Of a DNA stretch of 64,000 nucleotides, positions 1 through 9,656 are shown piece by piece. Source of the stretch: Myxococcus stipitatus (GTDB lineage: Bacteria > Myxococcota > Myxococcia > Myxococcales > Myxococcaceae); assembly GCF_021412625.1 (NCBI RefSeq), contig NZ_JAKCFI010000002.1, forward strand, positions 868,001 through 932,000, given 5' to 3'. The position numbers and the translations under genes were made by a program. The notes beneath the pieces were generated by a model. The model was given only the letters and a program-made list of their open reading frames with translations. It was not told the origin of the DNA and searched no databases. Every line of letters starts with the position of its first letter. Position 1 is the stretch's first letter.

Positions 1-701
1 GGAAGATCGACGAGATGGCGCACTTCCGAAAGCGCATCCCCCACGGGCGGCTGTACGTGGCGCGCAAGCGTCCGTCCGACGGGAAGCTGGAGGAGGACGA
101 GGACCGCGTGCTGGGCCTGCTGGACGGGCGCCGCACCATCCTCGAGCTGGGGCACGCGGCCCGGCTGTCCGAGTTCGACATCACCAAGGTCGTCTTCCGG
201 TTGCTGGAGGGCGGCTTCGCGGCGGTGACGGACAAGCCGCTGCTGGTGCCCGCGCAGCCGGGGAGCACGGGGCCCGGGACGGTGCCCGCGCAGCCGGCGG
301 CGAAGACGGCCACGGCCCCGGCGGCGGATGCGCGTCCGGCGGCGCGCGTCTTCAACTTCATCTTCCGGGAGATTCGCGACGAGGTGGCCAAGCAGGGCAT
401 GGACCGCGCGTTCATCGCCGCGGCCAACGCCGCCCTCGCCAATCAGGCGCTGTCCGCGTCGCCGGTGCTGCAGGGGCTGGCCTTCGCCGCGGACGGGAGC
501 CTGCCGGAGGCGAAGCTGATGGAGAGCTTCGAGCAGCACCGCGCCCAGCTGGGCAGCGAGCCGCTGGCCTCCTTCAAGCAGGCGCTCAGTGACGTGATGT
601 TCTTCCTGCTGTTCCAGGCCGGTGAGCTGCTGGAGTCCCGCGCGGACGAGGACCTGGCCCGGCGCGTGAAGGAACTGCTGGCCACCCTCGAGGCATCGTG
701 A
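1..701 (+). CDS. DUF4388-like protein, C-terminal part (5' truncated by window edge)
   Basis: The frame is open from the first base, and residues before the first ATG (position 15) read naturally into the protein, so this is probably the 3' part of a longer gene. The first ~70 residues (…GRLYVARKRP…VLGLLDGRRTILEL…EFDITKVVFRLLEGGF) resemble the winged-helix-like tail of DUF4388/PATAN-type proteins, which are abundant in myxobacteria and often linked to signalling. An Ala/Pro linker follows, then a helical C-terminal ~120 residues of unknown function. The stop overlaps the truD GTG start by 4 bp (GTGA), suggesting translational coupling. The family assignment is moderate and the exact function is unknown. 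Confidence 0.7.
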   Translation, partial: KIDEMAHFRKRIPHGRLYVARKRPSDGKLEEDEDRVLGLLDGRRTILELGHAARLSEFDITKVVFRLLEGGFAAVTDKPLLVPAQPGSTGPGTVPAQPAAKTATAPAADARPAARVFNFIFREIRDEVAKQGMDRAFIAAANAALANQALSASPVLQGLAFAADGSLPEAKLMESFEQHRAQLGSEPLASFKQALSDVMFFLLFQAGELLESRADEDLARRVKELLATLEAS

Positions 702-1729
702 CGACGCAGACAGATTCGCTGCTTCCCCGGCTCACCTCGGAGGTGCCGGGCTGCGGGGGCGCGTTCAAGCTGGTCCCCGAGGACTTCGAGGTGGAGGAGC
801 TGCCCGCCTACCTCCCCTCGGGCGAGGGGGAGCACCTCTACCTGTGGTTGGAGAAGCGGGGCCGCGACACGCGCGAGGTGGTGCGCGCGCTGGCCGCCGC
901 GCTGGGCGTCGCGGAGGACGACATCGGCGTGGCGGGGATGAAGGACCGGCAGGCCGTCACCCGACAGCTGCTCTCCGTGCCCGCGAAGGCGGAGGCCCGG
1001 CTGGGCGACTTCTCGCTGGAGGGCGTCACCGTCCACTGGGCGCGTCGCCACGGCAACAAGCTGCGTACCGGGCACCTCAAGGGGAACCGCTTCCGGCTGC
1101 GGCTGCGCGGCGTGCGCGACGTGGGCGCGGCCCGGGAGTCCTTCGCGCGGCTGGCGGCCGGGGGCCTGCCCAACTACTTCGGCGAGCAGCGCTTCGGCCG
1201 CGCGGGAGACAACGCGGACCTGGGCCGGCTGCTGGTGCTGGGGCAGCGGCTGCCGAAGCGGCCGGACCGCTTCCAGCGCAAGCTGTACCTCTCCGCCTTC
1301 CAGTCGCGCCTGTTCAACCGCGCGCTGGCGGCGCGGGTGCGCGCCGGCACGCTGGCCACCGCGCTCGCCGGCGACGTCCTGCGCAAGGAGGAGACGGGCG
1401 GCCTCTTCGTCTGCGAGTCGCCCGAGGTGGACGGCCCGCGCGTGGCGGCCTTCGAGGTGAGCCCGGCCGGGCCGCTGTTCGGCCCGAGGATGACGGCGGC
1501 CGCGGGCGAGGTGGCCGCCCTGGAAGCGCGGCTCCTAGTGGAGGAGGGCGTGACGCTCGATGACTTCCGCCGAGGCGGGGGCGAGACGGAGGGCGGACGC
1601 CGCCCCTACCGCGTCCGGCTGGGCGCGGCGGAGCTCGTGCCGGAGGGCGAGGACATGTGGCTCACCTTCGAGCTGCCTCGGGGCGCCTACGCCACCGAGG
1701 TGCTGCACGAACTGCTCAAGGACGACTGA
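698..1729 (+). CDS. truD: tRNA pseudouridine(13) synthase TruD
   Basis: TruD isomerises U13 of tRNA(Glu) and a few other tRNAs to pseudouridine. At 343 aa it has the usual family length. The catalytic motif GMKDRQAVTRQ is at residues 80-90, with D83 as the predicted nucleophile, and the TruD signature NYFGEQRFGRAGDN lies near residue 160. The GTG start at 698 overlaps the previous stop, and the protein begins right before the conserved FKLVPEDFEVEE segment, so little N-terminal extension is expected. The gene ends at the edge of a tandem-repeat array that includes the bases around its stop codon. Confidence 0.95.
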   Translation: MTTQTDSLLPRLTSEVPGCGGAFKLVPEDFEVEELPAYLPSGEGEHLYLWLEKRGRDTREVVRALAAALGVAEDDIGVAGMKDRQAVTRQLLSVPAKAEARLGDFSLEGVTVHWARRHGNKLRTGHLKGNRFRLRLRGVRDVGAARESFARLAAGGLPNYFGEQRFGRAGDNADLGRLLVLGQRLPKRPDRFQRKLYLSAFQSRLFNRALAARVRAGTLATALAGDVLRKEETGGLFVCESPEVDGPRVAAFEVSPAGPLFGPRMTAAAGEVAALEARLLVEEGVTLDDFRRGGGETEGGRRPYRVRLGAAELVPEGEDMWLTFELPRGAYATEVLHELLKDD

Positions 1730-1970
1730 AAGCGGAGTGCCTCCTCGGGGGGCTTCGTGAGCATGGGCTCGACTCGCGCGGAGGACTGGGTCACTGGCGA
1801 GAGCGCCGCGGTCTTCCTCGGTGCGTCGTGAGCATGGGCCCGTCTCGCGTGAATGCCTGGGCCACTGGCGCGGGCGCCGCTGCCTTCCTCGGGCGGGTCG
1901 TGCGCATGGGCCCGACTCGCGTGGGAGGGCTGAGCTCGGGCGCCTGAAAAGCGAAGCGCCTCCTCGGGGA
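1726..1970. repeat. Minisatellite of about three ~72-bp units between convergent genes
   Basis: The anchor GCATGGG occurs at 1761, 1832 and 1904 (spacing 71-72), each time followed by a ctcgactcgcg-like stretch and later CTTCCTCGG. The array is bordered by two near-identical ~25-bp copies ending in GCCTCCTCGGGG, at 1726-1750 and 1944-1969. The first copy begins within the truD stop codon region. No credible gene is present; short frames through the array have repeat-driven composition. This fills the 304-bp gap between truD and the OmpA-type gene. Confidence 0.8.
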
Positions 1971-1984
1971 GACCCGGGAGGCGC
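1946..1984 (-). terminator. Probable intrinsic terminator of the OmpA/TSP3 gene
   Basis: On the minus strand the arms 1977-1984 and 1956-1963 (GCGCCTCC/GGAGGCGC) form an 8-bp GC stem, followed by TTCGCTTTTC. It lies about 50 nt past the stop of the leftward gene ending at 2034. One arm belongs to the right border of the minisatellite. Confidence 0.5.
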
Positions 1985-2033
1985 CGCGTGGGGGAGGGAA
2001 CCGGCCGCGCTGAGCGCCGGCTCCCCCAGGTGT

Positions 2034-3455
<1,422 letters not shown>

Positions 3456-3472
3456 CGGGAGCGCTCGGTGCG

Positions 3473-3781
3473 TCACGGGTTCGGGCCGGTGTCGGGGCCG
3501 CCGGCCACGGACATCGCCTTCTCGCGGGCCTCGTTGGCGAAGCGGGAGGCCTTCACCGCGAAGTCCACGCCGGCCTGGTAGTCGGAGTAGCCAACCTCCT
3601 CGCGGGCCTTGGCGATGTACAGGTTGGCCGCCGTCCACTCGTACGGTGCCAGCTTGTCGGCCCCGGCCGTGCGCGCCGCCTGGATCTGCACTTCGGCGTC
3701 GAGGATGTTCGCGGTGGACTTCACGGGGCCGCACGCGGTGAGCGCCCCCGCCACCGCCACCAGCACCGTCAGGTTCTTCAT
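3473..3781 (-). CDS. DUF4398-type small lipoprotein
   Basis: 102 aa. The N-terminus MKNLTVLVAVAGALTAC gives a clear lipobox (Cys17). The mature part is one helical domain with AEVQIQAARTAGADKLAPYEW and YIAKAREEVGYSDYQAGVDFAVKASRFA, the pattern of DUF4398, which often sits beside or is fused to OmpA-type proteins. It is immediately upstream of the OmpA/TSP3 gene, whose N-terminal helical region resembles it, so the two may form one envelope complex. The ATG at 3781 is chosen because it opens a perfect signal sequence; the upstream ATG would add 21 uncharged and acidic residues before it. Confidence 0.85.
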   Translation of the reverse strand: MKNLTVLVAVAGALTACGPVKSTANILDAEVQIQAARTAGADKLAPYEWTAANLYIAKAREEVGYSDYQAGVDFAVKASRFANEAREKAMSVAGGPDTGPNP

Positions 3782-3930
3782 AGCGTGGCGCCTCAGAGGA
3801 GGGAGAAATGCTTCGGTCGTATCAATCGCCTCTTGGGGGGTCAAGAATCGGGCGGGACTCCGGCGCGGGGAGGCCGGCCGGACGCGGGGACTTTGACGGC
3901 CGGCGCGGCGCTTGCCATCGTGGGCTCCTC

Positions 3931-4923
3931 GTGCGCCTGTCCGCCCCCGTCCTCCTCCCGTTCCTCCTCGCAGCGCTCCTGTGGTCCTCCCTCGGGCACG
4001 CCGGCCCGGCGTCCGCCCAGAGGCGCATGGGCCGCCGAGCGGAGTCGGAGCAGGTGGTGGTGGGCGTCATCCAGGGCGGCCCCGTCCCCGCCGCCGTCTC
4101 CCGGCTGCGCTACCTGGGCGAGGAGCCGTACGCCGCGGACGTCATCGGCGAGGCGCTGCGCAAGGTGATGGACGACCGTCCCCGGCGCAACCTCGTGGCG
4201 GTGCTGGCCGGGCTGGAGACGCGCTCGGCCGAGCCCACCCTCGCCCGGCTCGCCGGGGACGAGGACAGCACGGTGCGGATGTACGCCGCGCAGGGCCTGG
4301 GGCGGCTGAAGAGCCGCAACGTCCAGGTGCTCCTGCCGCTCTTGGACGACAAGAGCAGCGGGGTGCGCCGCGACGCGGCGAAGGCGCTGGGCGCCTCGCG
4401 CAACCCCAAGGTGGGGCGCGTGCTCGTGGCGGCGGCCCGGCAGGAGCAGGAGCTGGAGGTCCGCGCCGCCATGCTCACGGCGGTGGGCGACGCGGGCGAC
4501 ACCAAGCAGGCCAAGGTCCTCAAGGAGTTCCTGGCGATGGATTCGGAGGGCACCCGCTTCGCCGCGGCGCGCGGCCTGTGCCGGCTGGGCGCGCCGGAGG
4601 GCTTCGCCTTCGCGGGCAAGCTTCTGGCCTCCGAGGACCGCTTCGTGAGGCGCCAGGGACTGGAGCTGTACGAGGGCGTGGCCGCGAAGAAGGCCGCCCC
4701 CGCGCTCAAGCCGCTGCTGGAGGACAAGGACCGGACCCTGGCGGCCGGCGCCGCGCGCATCCTGTACCAGGGGGGCGACGCGTCCATGCTGGACTGGCTG
4801 GTCGTGTCGTCGTGGAACGCGAAGAACGACGAGAAGCTCGCCTACGAGAAGGAGCTCGAGACGCTCCAGCTCCAGGATGACCGGCGCAAGGCGATCCTCC
4901 GCAGGGCGGGTGTGGCGAGATGA
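3931..4923 (+). CDS. Secreted HEAT-repeat protein
   Basis: About 330 aa. The proposed GTG start (VRLSAPVLLPFLLAALLWSSLGHAGPASA) opens a signal peptide. The frame is open from 3808, but that extension is Gly/Arg-rich and overlaps the neighbour's promoter region. The mature part is a run of roughly six HEAT/PBS-type helical repeats (…AEPTLARLAGDEDSTVRMYAAQGLGRL…, …LLPLLDDKSSGVRRDAAKALGA…), a protein-interaction solenoid. Its stop overlaps the start of the DUF1460 gene by 4 bp (ATGA), so the pair is probably co-translated and may act together in the periplasm. No ligand or partner can be named from sequence. The start codon is uncertain. Confidence 0.75.
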   Translation: MRLSAPVLLPFLLAALLWSSLGHAGPASAQRRMGRRAESEQVVVGVIQGGPVPAAVSRLRYLGEEPYAADVIGEALRKVMDDRPRRNLVAVLAGLETRSAEPTLARLAGDEDSTVRMYAAQGLGRLKSRNVQVLLPLLDDKSSGVRRDAAKALGASRNPKVGRVLVAAARQEQELEVRAAMLTAVGDAGDTKQAKVLKEFLAMDSEGTRFAAARGLCRLGAPEGFAFAGKLLASEDRFVRRQGLELYEGVAAKKAAPALKPLLEDKDRTLAAGAARILYQGGDASMLDWLVVSSWNAKNDEKLAYEKELETLQLQDDRRKAILRRAGVAR

Positions 4924-5876
4924 CGTTGTCCGCGGTGCTGGTCGCGGCGCTGCTCGGTCAGGCGCCCGCGGCCGCGAAGTCCACGCCCTCCACCCCGCCC
5001 GGCGCGCGGGAGGTGCTGCGCTCGGGCGCCGTCGGCGCCCAGGCGGCGACCGCCACGCCCCACCGCTCCAACGGCTGGACGGGGCTGGGCCCCGAGGCGT
5101 TCGCCGCGCTCGTGGCGGAGGCCGCCGACGCGCCGTTGTCCGAGCGGCTGTTGAAGATGAGCGGGCGCTTCCTCGACACGCCCTACCAGCTGTCGCCCCT
5201 GGGCGAGGGCACGGGCGTGGACCCGGATCCGACCTTCCGGCTGGACGCGGTGGACTGCCTCACCTTCGTCGAGCAGTCGCTGGCGCTGGGCATGGCGCGC
5301 ACGGAGGCGGACGTGGCGCCGCTGCTGGAGCGCCTGCGCTACGCGAGCGCCCCCAGCTACGAGGACCGCAACCACCTGATGGAAGCGCAGTGGCTCCCCA
5401 ACAACGTGCGCAAGGGCTTCCTCGTGGACGCGACGCGGCGGCTGGGCGGCGCGGACGTGGTGGCGGTCACCAAGACGCTCACCCGGCACACCTGGCAGTC
5501 GCGCTCGTCCCAGGCGCTGCAGCTGCCCCCGGAGCGGCAGGTGGTGGGCTCGTTCACCCTCGACATGCTGCCGCTCGAGCGGGTCATGGCGCACGCGCGC
5601 GACATCCCCTCGGGCACCATCCTGGTCGTGCTCCGAGAGGACCTGCCGCTGAAGGCCACGCGGGTGACGCACCTGGGCTTCGTGGTGCAGCGCAAGCAGC
5701 GCACCTACCTGCGCCACGCGTCTCGCGGGGGCTACAACCGCGTCGTGGACGAGGACCTGGAGACGTTCCTCGCCCGCAACGCGCGCTACGCGAAGTGGAA
5801 GGTGACGGGCGTGAGCCTGTTCGAGGCGCGCCGACCGGAGCCTGGCCAGCCGGGCCCGGTGGTGCGCTCGCCCTGA
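4920..5876 (+). CDS. DUF1460 protein, NlpC/P60-like putative cell-wall amidase
   Basis: 318 aa with an N-terminal signal-like segment (MTLSAVLVAALLGQAPAAA). DUF1460 enzymes have a papain-like NlpC/P60 fold, and some cleave N-acetylmuramoyl-L-alanine or gamma-glutamyl bonds. Here the candidate nucleophile is C113 in RLDAVDCLTFVE and the candidate histidine is in VTHLGFVV (about residue 255), both in the family's usual context. QWLPNNVRKGFLVDATRRL is also typical of the family. It is coupled to the HEAT-repeat gene. A periplasmic peptidoglycan-turnover role is inferred from the family; the substrate is not determinable. Confidence 0.85.
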   Translation: MTLSAVLVAALLGQAPAAAKSTPSTPPGAREVLRSGAVGAQAATATPHRSNGWTGLGPEAFAALVAEAADAPLSERLLKMSGRFLDTPYQLSPLGEGTGVDPDPTFRLDAVDCLTFVEQSLALGMARTEADVAPLLERLRYASAPSYEDRNHLMEAQWLPNNVRKGFLVDATRRLGGADVVAVTKTLTRHTWQSRSSQALQLPPERQVVGSFTLDMLPLERVMAHARDIPSGTILVVLREDLPLKATRVTHLGFVVQRKQRTYLRHASRGGYNRVVDEDLETFLARNARYAKWKVTGVSLFEARRPEPGQPGPVVRSP

Positions 5877-5878
5877 CG

Positions 5879-5900
5879 CCGCCGTCGCTTCAGACGGCGG
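5879..5900. terminator. Hairpin between convergent genes
   Basis: CCGCCGTC (5879-5886) and GACGGCGG (5893-5900) form a perfect 8-bp stem with a 6-nt loop, directly after the DUF1460 stop and overlapping the stop of the convergent zinc-ribbon gene. No T-run follows, so it could act in either direction or only stabilise 3' ends. Confidence 0.45.
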
Positions 5901-6351
5901 GAGGCGGGGGCAGGGCCTGGGGGGGAGAGGGCGCCTCGCCCTCCAGCTCCTCGTCCTCGGCGGCCTGGACGGCCTCGTCGGTGGTGGCGTCCTCCCGGGC
6001 GCGCTCCTGCTCCAGCAGCCTCGTGGCGCGCTCCTGCTGCTCCTCCGGGACGAGAATCTCCCACCAGGGCAGCAGATTGCCCGTGGTCAGCTTGTCCACC
6101 ACGCCGGAGCGGCCGGCGCGCACGAACACGGGGATCTCCGCCTCGTCGAGCAGCTCCACGAAGGCCTCGACGGTGAGCGGATCCTCCGCGGTGCCCGCGC
6201 GCACGAAGACGCGCTTGTCCAGCTCGTGCGGCAGCGGCAGGCCGCGCTCGCGCATCTGCTCCGCGCTCACGAGTCGGGGGTTGCCCGGGCAGTCGGCGCA
6301 CTGCTCCACGCCCTCCTGGTACTCCGAGCCGCATCGGGTGCAGTACTTCAT
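5890..6351 (-). CDS. Zinc-ribbon protein with DUF2007-like domain
   Basis: 153 aa. The N-terminal MKYCTRCGSEYQEGVEQCADC is a four-cysteine zinc ribbon (C4, C7, C18, C21). Residues ~45-115 (KRVFVRAGTAEDPLTVEAFVELLDEAEIPVFVRAG…WWEILVPEEQQERATRLLEQ) look like the 'putative signal-transducing' DUF2007 fold, which detects which of two values differs by an unknown mechanism. The tail is acidic and Pro-rich. The protein is cytoplasmic and monocistronic, with a start defined by the ribbon. The function is unknown; the domain reading is moderate. Confidence 0.8.
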   Translation of the reverse strand: MKYCTRCGSEYQEGVEQCADCPGNPRLVSAEQMRERGLPLPHELDKRVFVRAGTAEDPLTVEAFVELLDEAEIPVFVRAGRSGVVDKLTTGNLLPWWEILVPEEQQERATRLLEQERAREDATTDEAVQAAEDEELEGEAPSPPQALPPPPAV

Positions 6352-6438
6352 GGCATTCCCTCCTGCGCGTGGTGGTCGTCCTGGAGGGACATAGTAGGTC
6401 TGGCGTCCCTGGGCGGCACCGGGGGGCGGGCGCTCCGT

Positions 6439-6834
6439 TCACTGCCGGGCGTCTTCCTCCGCGCCCCCCGGCCACTGTCGGGCCTGGGCGCCCAGCCGGC
6501 CCACCTCGCCGTTGAGGCGCTCCACGTCGAGCGGCTTGCGCAGCATCAGGTCGCAGTGCTCCGCGCCTGCCACCTCCGTGTAGCCCGATACGAGGATGAT
6601 GCGCGTGCGGGGCGCGGCCTGTTTCACCTTGCGCGCCAGCTCCGTGCCGCTCATTCCCGGCAGCGATTCGTCGGTCACCACCACGTCCGGACACGCGCGC
6701 TCGAAGGCCTGGAAGCCGGCCAGCCCATCCTCGGCGGTCACGACGTCGAAGTCGAACTCCAGGAGCTCCGCCAGCAGCTCCCGGCTGTCTCCATCGTCCT
6801 CCACGAGGAGGACCTTGATTCGGTCGGCACCCAT
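6439..6834 (-). CDS. Single-domain response regulator (CheY-like receiver)
   Basis: 131 aa, essentially one receiver domain: acidic pocket VEDD (E12-D14), phospho-acceptor D55 in VVVTDESLPGMSG, the switch Ser in ILVSGY and the conserved Lys in LMLRKPL. There is no output domain, so it works by phospho-relay or protein binding. The frame is open to 6987 but the upstream part is arginine/proline-rich and would overlap the divergent hpf promoter region; MGADRIKVLLVEDD is the natural start. The partner kinase is not adjacent. It is transcribed away from hpf. Confidence 0.88.
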   Translation of the reverse strand: MGADRIKVLLVEDDGDSRELLAELLEFDFDVVTAEDGLAGFQAFERACPDVVVTDESLPGMSGTELARKVKQAAPRTRIILVSGYTEVAGAEHCDLMLRKPLDVERLNGEVGRLGAQARQWPGGAEEDARQ

Positions 6835-6985
6835 GTGTCTGGGGAACCCTGGGTCCGGAGCGAAACGTCCGCCATGGGGGCCCGAGGGACGCGTCGTCCC
6901 GCCGCCCGGGGGGCAGGGGAGCGAAGAGGCCCCCCTCACCCCAGGGCGTGGCGCTGTCCATCTTTGGGCCCTGGAGGTGAATGAC

Positions 6986-7345
6986 ATGAAGGTGTTGATG
7001 CGGGGAGTGCATCTGACGCTGACGGATTCACTGAGGGACTACGCGCGGGAGCACCTGGTGCGCCACGTCGAGCGGTACGCGGACGACGAGGCGTCGGAGG
7101 TCGACATCTCGCTGGTGGACATCAACGGCCCCAAGGGCGGCGTGGACAAGGAGTGCCGGGTGACGGTGCGCATGCCCAACTTCGCGTCGATCCACGTCAC
7201 GGAGACGGCGGAGACGCTGTTGCAGGCCATCGACGCGGCGCGTGACCGGCTGGAGCGCAGCCTCAAGCGCGCCGTCGACAAGCGGCGCGATGTCCACACC
7301 GACGGCCTGCCGGAGGACGTGGCGGCCAACGCGCCCACCTACTAG
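6986..7345 (+). CDS. hpf: Ribosome hibernation promoting factor (short HPF/RaiA type)
   Basis: 119 aa. HPF/YfiA proteins bind the small-subunit decoding site and idle ribosomes in stationary phase. The family pattern is clear: MRGVHLTLTDSLRDYAREHLVRHVERYADDE, central beta strands with VTVRMPNFASIHVTE, and C-terminal TLLQAIDAARDRLERSLKRAVDKRRD. It lacks the long-form dimerisation tail, so it is a short type. GGAGG at 6973-6977 lies 8 nt before the ATG, which decides the start. Stress or starvation control is expected from the family, but no rpoN site was seen. Confidence 0.9.
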   Translation: MKVLMRGVHLTLTDSLRDYAREHLVRHVERYADDEASEVDISLVDINGPKGGVDKECRVTVRMPNFASIHVTETAETLLQAIDAARDRLERSLKRAVDKRRDVHTDGLPEDVAANAPTY

Positions 7346-7427
7346 GTGCGAGAACCCACGGAGGAGGGGCCCGGCCTTCCCGGTCGTCCACCGGGCGGCC
7401 GGGCCGCAGATGTCCGCTGTCCGAATC

Positions 7428-7458
7428 TTGCTGGGCCCGAATGGTGAACGCTATAAGC
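7428..7458 (+). promoter_or_regulatory. Candidate promoter of the MXAN_5187-like gene
   Basis: A -10-like TATAAG at 7453-7458 is preceded by TTGCTG at 7428-7433 (19-bp spacer, long). The start codon at 7491 has AAGGA at 7480-7484, giving a leader of about 25 nt. Confidence 0.4.
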
Positions 7459-7490
7459 GGAAGCCTTCACCCATGGGCTAAAGGACGGCG

Positions 7491-9581
7491 ATGGTCCGCC
7501 TCAAGTTCCTCCTCTTCGCGTTCCTGGTCATCGGACTGGGGCTTGCTCACCTCCCGGTGCTGTCGGGACCGCTGCGTGCGCGCGCGGCGGAGGGGGCCAC
7601 GGCCCAGGCAGCGTCGGGTATCGCCGACGTCGCTCGTCGCGCCGAGGCCCGCCGCGCCGAGGTGCAGGCCCTGGCGTTGAAGCTGGCCGCTTCGCCCGAC
7701 GTGGCCTCCGCCATCCACGCGCTCCAGCCGCCCAAGCCCGTCGCGCCGACGAAGCCGTCCTATGGCTATGGCTCCAAGGACAAGGACCGCGACGAGGAGA
7801 AGCCGGGGCTGCAGCCGCTGACCGCCGAGCGCTTCGGCGCCGTGCGCGCCGCCGCGGACGCGCTGCTGCCCAAGGAGCTCAAGGGCGCGGTGGTGGCGCT
7901 GGCGGCCCCGGACGCCGCGTTCCACGCCGTCGTGGGCGCGGAGCCTTCTTCGGACACGACGAAGCTGGACGTCGCCGCGCTGGCCAAGGCCGGCACGTCC
8001 GTGGTGGACGCGCTGGGGGCCCAGCACGTGTTCGCGGCGGTGCCCGTCCTGTGGGGCGGTGACTTCGGGATGCAGCCGGCGGTGACGCTGGTGGTCGGCG
8101 CGCCCCTCTTCGACGAGGGCGCCCTCGACGCCGCCGCGCAGGCCACGGGCGTGGCGGCGCTCGCGCTGGTGAACGGCGAGGCGCTGGTCCAGGCCGCGGG
8201 CCCCGAGAAGCTGCTCGCGGAGGGCTCGCTTTCGAAGGTGGCCGCGAACGCCACGGGCGTCGTGCTCAAGACGGGAAGCCTCCAGAGCCTGGGCCCTGTC
8301 GGCCTGCCGGTGATGACGGATGGGGACTTCATGGGCGGCAAGGCCCCCCTGGCGGTGGGCTCGCGCCGCGCGCTCGAGGGCACCCCGTTCGAGGTCTTCG
8401 CGGTGGCGAGCACGCAGCCGGTGCTGGGCGCGCTGGCCGCGTACCAGCAGACCGCGTTGCTGGCCCTGGCGGGGCTGCTCGCGCTGACGCTGGTGTGGAC
8501 GGTGGTGATGGGCGGCGGCGCCCGCGCCGGTGGCGCCGACGACGTGCAGGGGTCCTCGGACACGTTGAGCCTGTCGGCGGCGATGGCCGCCCACGCGCCG
8601 CCGGCGCCGCAGCCGCAGCATCAGCCCGTCCCCGCGGCCCCCACCCCGGGCCCGCTGCCGGACCCGTTCGCCGCCGCGGCCCCCGCGCCCTTCGCGTCGC
8701 CCCCCGCGCCCAACCCCTTCGCCAGCGCGCCGCCCCCGCCCGCCGCGCCGAGCCCCTTCGGCGACCCGTTCGCCACGGCCGCGCCCCCGCCCGCCGCGCC
8801 GAGCCCCTTCGGCGACCCGTTCGCCACGGCCGCGCCTCCGCCCGCCGCGCCGAGCCCCTTCGGCGACCCGTTCGCGCTGCCACCTCCCGCGCCAGCCGCG
8901 GCGCCTGCCCCGAGCCCCTTCGGCGACCCGTTCGCCTCGGCGGAGCCGTTCCCGTTCCCCGCGGCGCCTCCGCCGCCTCCTCCGGCCCCGCCGCCCGCTC
9001 CGCCCGCCGGGAATCCGTTCTCCGCGGCGTCCATGCCGTTCGAGCCGGGCCCCCACAGCTTCGACGCGCCCGCCGAGCCGATGACGGCCTCGCCGCGCCG
9101 TGGGGCCTTCGCCTTCGAGGACCAGCCGACGGCGGCCTATTCGCTCCAGCAGGCGGCGGACCCGTTCGCGCTGGCCGCGGCGCAGTCGCCGGAGAACTCC
9201 GAGACGACGCGCGTGGCGGCGATTCCGCGCGAGCTGCTCCAGGCCACGGCCCGTCCTCCGACAGGGGAGATGCCCATCCCGCTGCCCCCGCGCGGTGGGG
9301 CCCCGGCGGCCGCCATCCCGTTGCCGGGCGCGGCGCCGTCGGGCAACTCGGCGGTGGCGCTCTCCGAGGAGCAGCACTTCCAGGAGGTCTTCCGCGAGTT
9401 CGTCACGACGCGTGAGCGCTGCGGCGAGCCGGCCGACGGCCTGACCTACGACAAGTTCGTGCAGAAGCTGCGCAAGAACAAGGAGCAGCTCGTCCAGAAG
9501 TACGCCTGCAAGACGGTGCGCTTCCAGGTCTACGTCAAGGAGGGCAAGGCCGCCCTCAAGGCGACGCCCGTCAAGGACTGA
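7491..9581 (+). CDS. MXAN_5187-family-like membrane protein, proline-rich
   Basis: 696 aa. The N-terminal TM (residues ~4-25) is followed by a ~290-residue region with a dCache-like look (QALALKLAASPDVASAI, VDALGAQHVFAAVPVLW, VVGAPLFDEGALDAAA), then a second TM near residues 320-345. So the N-terminal domain is probably periplasmic and the rest cytoplasmic. Residues ~360-620 are a Pro/Ala/Phe-rich, probably disordered region with four copies of APSPFGDPF. The last ~70 residues (FQEVFREFVTTRERCGEP…YACKTVRFQVYVKEGKAALKA) form a compact conserved domain that I recall as the 'MXAN_5187 C-terminal domain'. The function is not known. The topology suggests a sensor with a flexible cytoplasmic scaffold arm. 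Confidence 0.8.
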   Translation: MVRLKFLLFAFLVIGLGLAHLPVLSGPLRARAAEGATAQAASGIADVARRAEARRAEVQALALKLAASPDVASAIHALQPPKPVAPTKPSYGYGSKDKDRDEEKPGLQPLTAERFGAVRAAADALLPKELKGAVVALAAPDAAFHAVVGAEPSSDTTKLDVAALAKAGTSVVDALGAQHVFAAVPVLWGGDFGMQPAVTLVVGAPLFDEGALDAAAQATGVAALALVNGEALVQAAGPEKLLAEGSLSKVAANATGVVLKTGSLQSLGPVGLPVMTDGDFMGGKAPLAVGSRRALEGTPFEVFAVASTQPVLGALAAYQQTALLALAGLLALTLVWTVVMGGGARAGGADDVQGSSDTLSLSAAMAAHAPPAPQPQHQPVPAAPTPGPLPDPFAAAAPAPFASPPAPNPFASAPPPPAAPSPFGDPFATAAPPPAAPSPFGDPFATAAPPPAAPSPFGDPFALPPPAPAAAPAPSPFGDPFASAEPFPFPAAPPPPPPAPPPAPPAGNPFSAASMPFEPGPHSFDAPAEPMTASPRRGAFAFEDQPTAAYSLQQAADPFALAAAQSPENSETTRVAAIPRELLQATARPPTGEMPIPLPPRGGAPAAAIPLPGAAPSGNSAVALSEEQHFQEVFREFVTTRERCGEPADGLTYDKFVQKLRKNKEQLVQKYACKTVRFQVYVKEGKAALKATPVKD
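8748..8940 (+). repeat. In-frame 51-bp tandem repeat coding APSPFGDPF units
   Basis: AGCCCCTTCGGCGACCCGTT recurs at 8751, 8802, 8853 and 8913 (spacing 51, 51, 60). The first three units are nearly identical at DNA level, which indicates recent expansion inside the proline-rich linker. Confidence 0.85.
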
Positions 9582-9611
9582 CGCGGTTCGCGACGGTGCT
9601 TCATCCGGGGG

Positions 9612-9641
9612 CCCGGGGCGCGTGTCGCCTCGGGCTTTCGC
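9612..9641 (+). terminator. Probable terminator after the MXAN_5187-like gene
   Basis: CCCGGGGCG (9612-9620) pairs with CGCCTCGGG (9626-9634), one G-U pair, with a 5-nt loop, followed by CTTTCG. It sits between convergent genes 30 nt after the upstream stop. Confidence 0.5.
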
Positions 9642-9656
9642 GCTTCGACGGCGGCT

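Noticed and set aside
3808..3930. 41-residue N-terminal extension of the HEAT protein
   Set aside because: Gly/Arg-rich and precedes a good signal peptide; kept only as an alternative start.
7467..9377. 636-codon open frame on the minus strand opposite the MXAN_5187-like gene
   Set aside because: Arg/Gly/His-rich composition with no domains; it is the mirror frame of a strongly coding plus-strand gene in high-GC DNA.
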